Origin: Verrucomicrobiales bacterium
Lineage (GTDB): Bacteria > Verrucomicrobiota > Verrucomicrobiia > Limisphaerales > Palsa-1400
NCBI GenBank assembly: GCA_003138485.1
Contig: PLGF01000152.1
Location: 30,893-76,907, forward strand
DNA: 46,015 nucleotides
Reading direction: 5' to 3'
The notes under the pieces are model-generated. The model was not told where the DNA came from and searched no databases. It saw only the letters and a program-made list of their open reading frames with translations. Below, one piece after another: positions 44,850 to 46,015 of this stretch; within the stretch, counting starts at the first letter, position 1, and each line of letters opens with the position of its first letter. A program made the translations under genes and the position numbers.

Positions 44850-46015
44850 ATGACAAAGACCCTCTTTCTCTTGTTCCTAATTTCGAGTATTGGCGCCACG
44901 GTGTTCATCTCAAGCTGCTCCAAAGGCGAGGAGAATGGCGGCACGGCCCAAGCGGCCAAGACACTCTACACCTGCGGGATGCACCCGCAGGTGATTCAGG
45001 ATCATCCTGGCAATTGCCCCATCTGCGGCATGAAGTTGACGCCGGTTCGCAAACAAGCCGGCGGCGAAAACACCAACAACGCCGCAAGCGCGCACGCCGG
45101 CGAACACAAAATCAAATACTACAAATCCACAATGATGGCGGGCGAGGTGCGCCAGACGCCGGGAAAGGACAGCATGGGAATGGACATGGTTCCGGCGTAT
45201 GAAGACCAAGCCGCCGGCGGCGAATCGCAGTCCATTGCCATTGACCCCGTGACGATTCAGAACATGGATATCCGCACCGCCGTGGTCACGCGGGGGCCGT
45301 TGCGCCGAACCGTTCGCACCGTTGGAGTCGTTGAATACAACGAAACGACCCTGGGCGATGTAACGACCAAATTCAAAGGTTGGATCGAGAAACTTCATGT
45401 GAATGCCACGGGGCAGTTAGTGATGCGCGGCGATCCGTTGTTTGAGATTTATTCGCCTGATCTTTACAGCGCCCAGGTCGAATATCTGTTGGCGACCAGT
45501 TCCCCCAGCAACGCAACACCCGGCGCGGAAGGGATCCGAATCAGCGCCCTGACCAAGCTCAAGTTTTATGACATTTCAGATGGGCAGATCGCAGAACTTG
45601 AGAAAACGCGCCGGCCACAGAAAACCATGCGCATCCTGGCGCCGCAGGACGGGTTTGTGGTTGAAAAGAACGTCACGGAAGGCCAGATGGTGGACGCGGG
45701 GATGAAGATTTACAGGCTGGGGGACCTGGGCTTGGTCTGGGTGCAGGCGGACGTTTATGAACAGGATTTGCCCTACATCAAGCTGGGCCAGGAGGCGACG
45801 GTGACGCTCTCTTACCTGTCAGACCGCGAGTTTCGCGGGCGGGTCACCTACATCTATCCGAACGTGGACGAGAAGACTCGCACGGCGCGCGTCCGCATGG
45901 AGTTCCACAATCCGGGTTACTTCCTCAAGCCCGGCATGTTCGCCACCGTCAAAATCGTTTCCGAACTGGAGCCGTCGGCGCTGCTCATTCCTGACATGGC
46001 CATTCTGCGCAGCGG
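44850..46015 (+). CDS. RND efflux periplasmic adaptor (CusB-like), 3' end beyond window
   Basis: The visible 388 aa have a lipoprotein signal (LLFLISSIGATVFISSC). Two heavy-metal-binding segments follow: YTCGMHPQVIQDHPG then NCPICGMKLTPV, and a degenerate YYKSTMMAGEVRQTPGKDSM then GMDMVPAYED, as in CusB-type adaptors. Then come the membrane-fusion regions: KFKGWIEKLHVNATGQLVMR, RILAPQDGFVVEKNVTEGQM, and a beta-barrel start GLVWVQADVYEQDLPYIKLG. The gene runs out of the window in-frame; the pump gene should follow. Copper or silver export is probable from the Met/Cys-rich segment, but is inference. Confidence 0.9.
   Translation, partial: MTKTLFLLFLISSIGATVFISSCSKGEENGGTAQAAKTLYTCGMHPQVIQDHPGNCPICGMKLTPVRKQAGGENTNNAASAHAGEHKIKYYKSTMMAGEVRQTPGKDSMGMDMVPAYEDQAAGGESQSIAIDPVTIQNMDIRTAVVTRGPLRRTVRTVGVVEYNETTLGDVTTKFKGWIEKLHVNATGQLVMRGDPLFEIYSPDLYSAQVEYLLATSSPSNATPGAEGIRISALTKLKFYDISDGQIAELEKTRRPQKTMRILAPQDGFVVEKNVTEGQMVDAGMKIYRLGDLGLVWVQADVYEQDLPYIKLGQEATVTLSYLSDREFRGRVTYIYPNVDEKTRTARVRMEFHNPGYFLKPGMFATVKIVSELEPSALLIPDMAILRS

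Noticed and set aside
1-46015. CRISPR arrays, tRNA or rRNA genes
   Set aside because: No regularly spaced short repeats, no tRNA cloverleaf-like sequence and no rRNA motifs were noticed.

Overview
This 46 kb, GC-rich window looks like chromosomal DNA of a verrucomicrobium, probably near Pedosphaera/Limisphaera. That is an inference from several independent hints: a complete alternative complex III operon, two small exported proteins with VPD-type (PEP-CTERM-like) sorting tails, a type IV prepilin-like protein with an H-x-E-W tail motif, many 'NLA..W' C-terminal modules on secreted proteins, and short planctomycete/verrucomicrobial hypothetical families. No rRNA, tRNA or CRISPR array was seen.

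Layout. 0.4-9.2 kb: an S41 C-terminal processing protease; on the minus strand a three-domain membrane enzyme (PEMT/ICMT-like + PAP2 + Lgt-like) coupled to an unknown protein; then a plus-strand run with a 76-aa conserved protein, tsaD, an M20 dipeptidase and an exported GH79-like glycosidase. 9.27-11.0 kb: an intact IS1380-type insertion sequence with 19-bp ends and a 5-bp target duplication. 11.0-23.0 kb: a secreted degenerate-cupredoxin protein, then a ten-gene minus-strand respiratory operon, actABCDEF, a small membrane protein, and a CcoN/CcoO/CcoP-like trio. The genes are joined by 1-4 nt overlaps. The CcoN-like subunit lacks several canonical heme and copper histidines. 23.3-27.3 kb: a 131-bp palindromic repeat, a prepilin-like gene, decayed DNA with a 27-bp inverted repeat and a DUF4143 ATPase remnant, and two CTERM-protein genes. 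Both CTERM genes carry the same arrangement of a TAACA/TGTTA dyad and a sigma-54-like -24/-12 element. 27.3-36.2 kb: one giant minus-strand gene (about 2956 aa) encoding an exported sedolisin protease followed by nine Ig-like domains alternating with two kinds of about 145-aa module.

36.3-41.6 kb: housekeeping and accessory genes: a Gln/Gly/His-rich exported protein, a TMEM175-type channel, an RluE-like pseudouridine synthase, a small conserved protein, two palindromic repeats, a DUF433/DUF5615 toxin-antitoxin pair, a lone UPF0175 protein and an RNA/DNA methyltransferase. 41.7-46.0 kb: a divergent metal-resistance locus. Leftward is a membrane anti-sigma-like protein, a CnrX-like periplasmic sensor and an ECF sigma factor, in the cnrY-cnrX-cnrH order. 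Rightward is a 33-aa exported peptide, a TolC/CzcC-type lipoprotein and a CusB-type adaptor that runs off the window.

The strongest candidates for something little described are the ligand-poor CcoN-like subunit in the ACIII operon, the paired sigma-54/dyad promoters of the CTERM genes, the two-module repeat giant protease, and the CnrYXH-like sensor with altered metal ligands.
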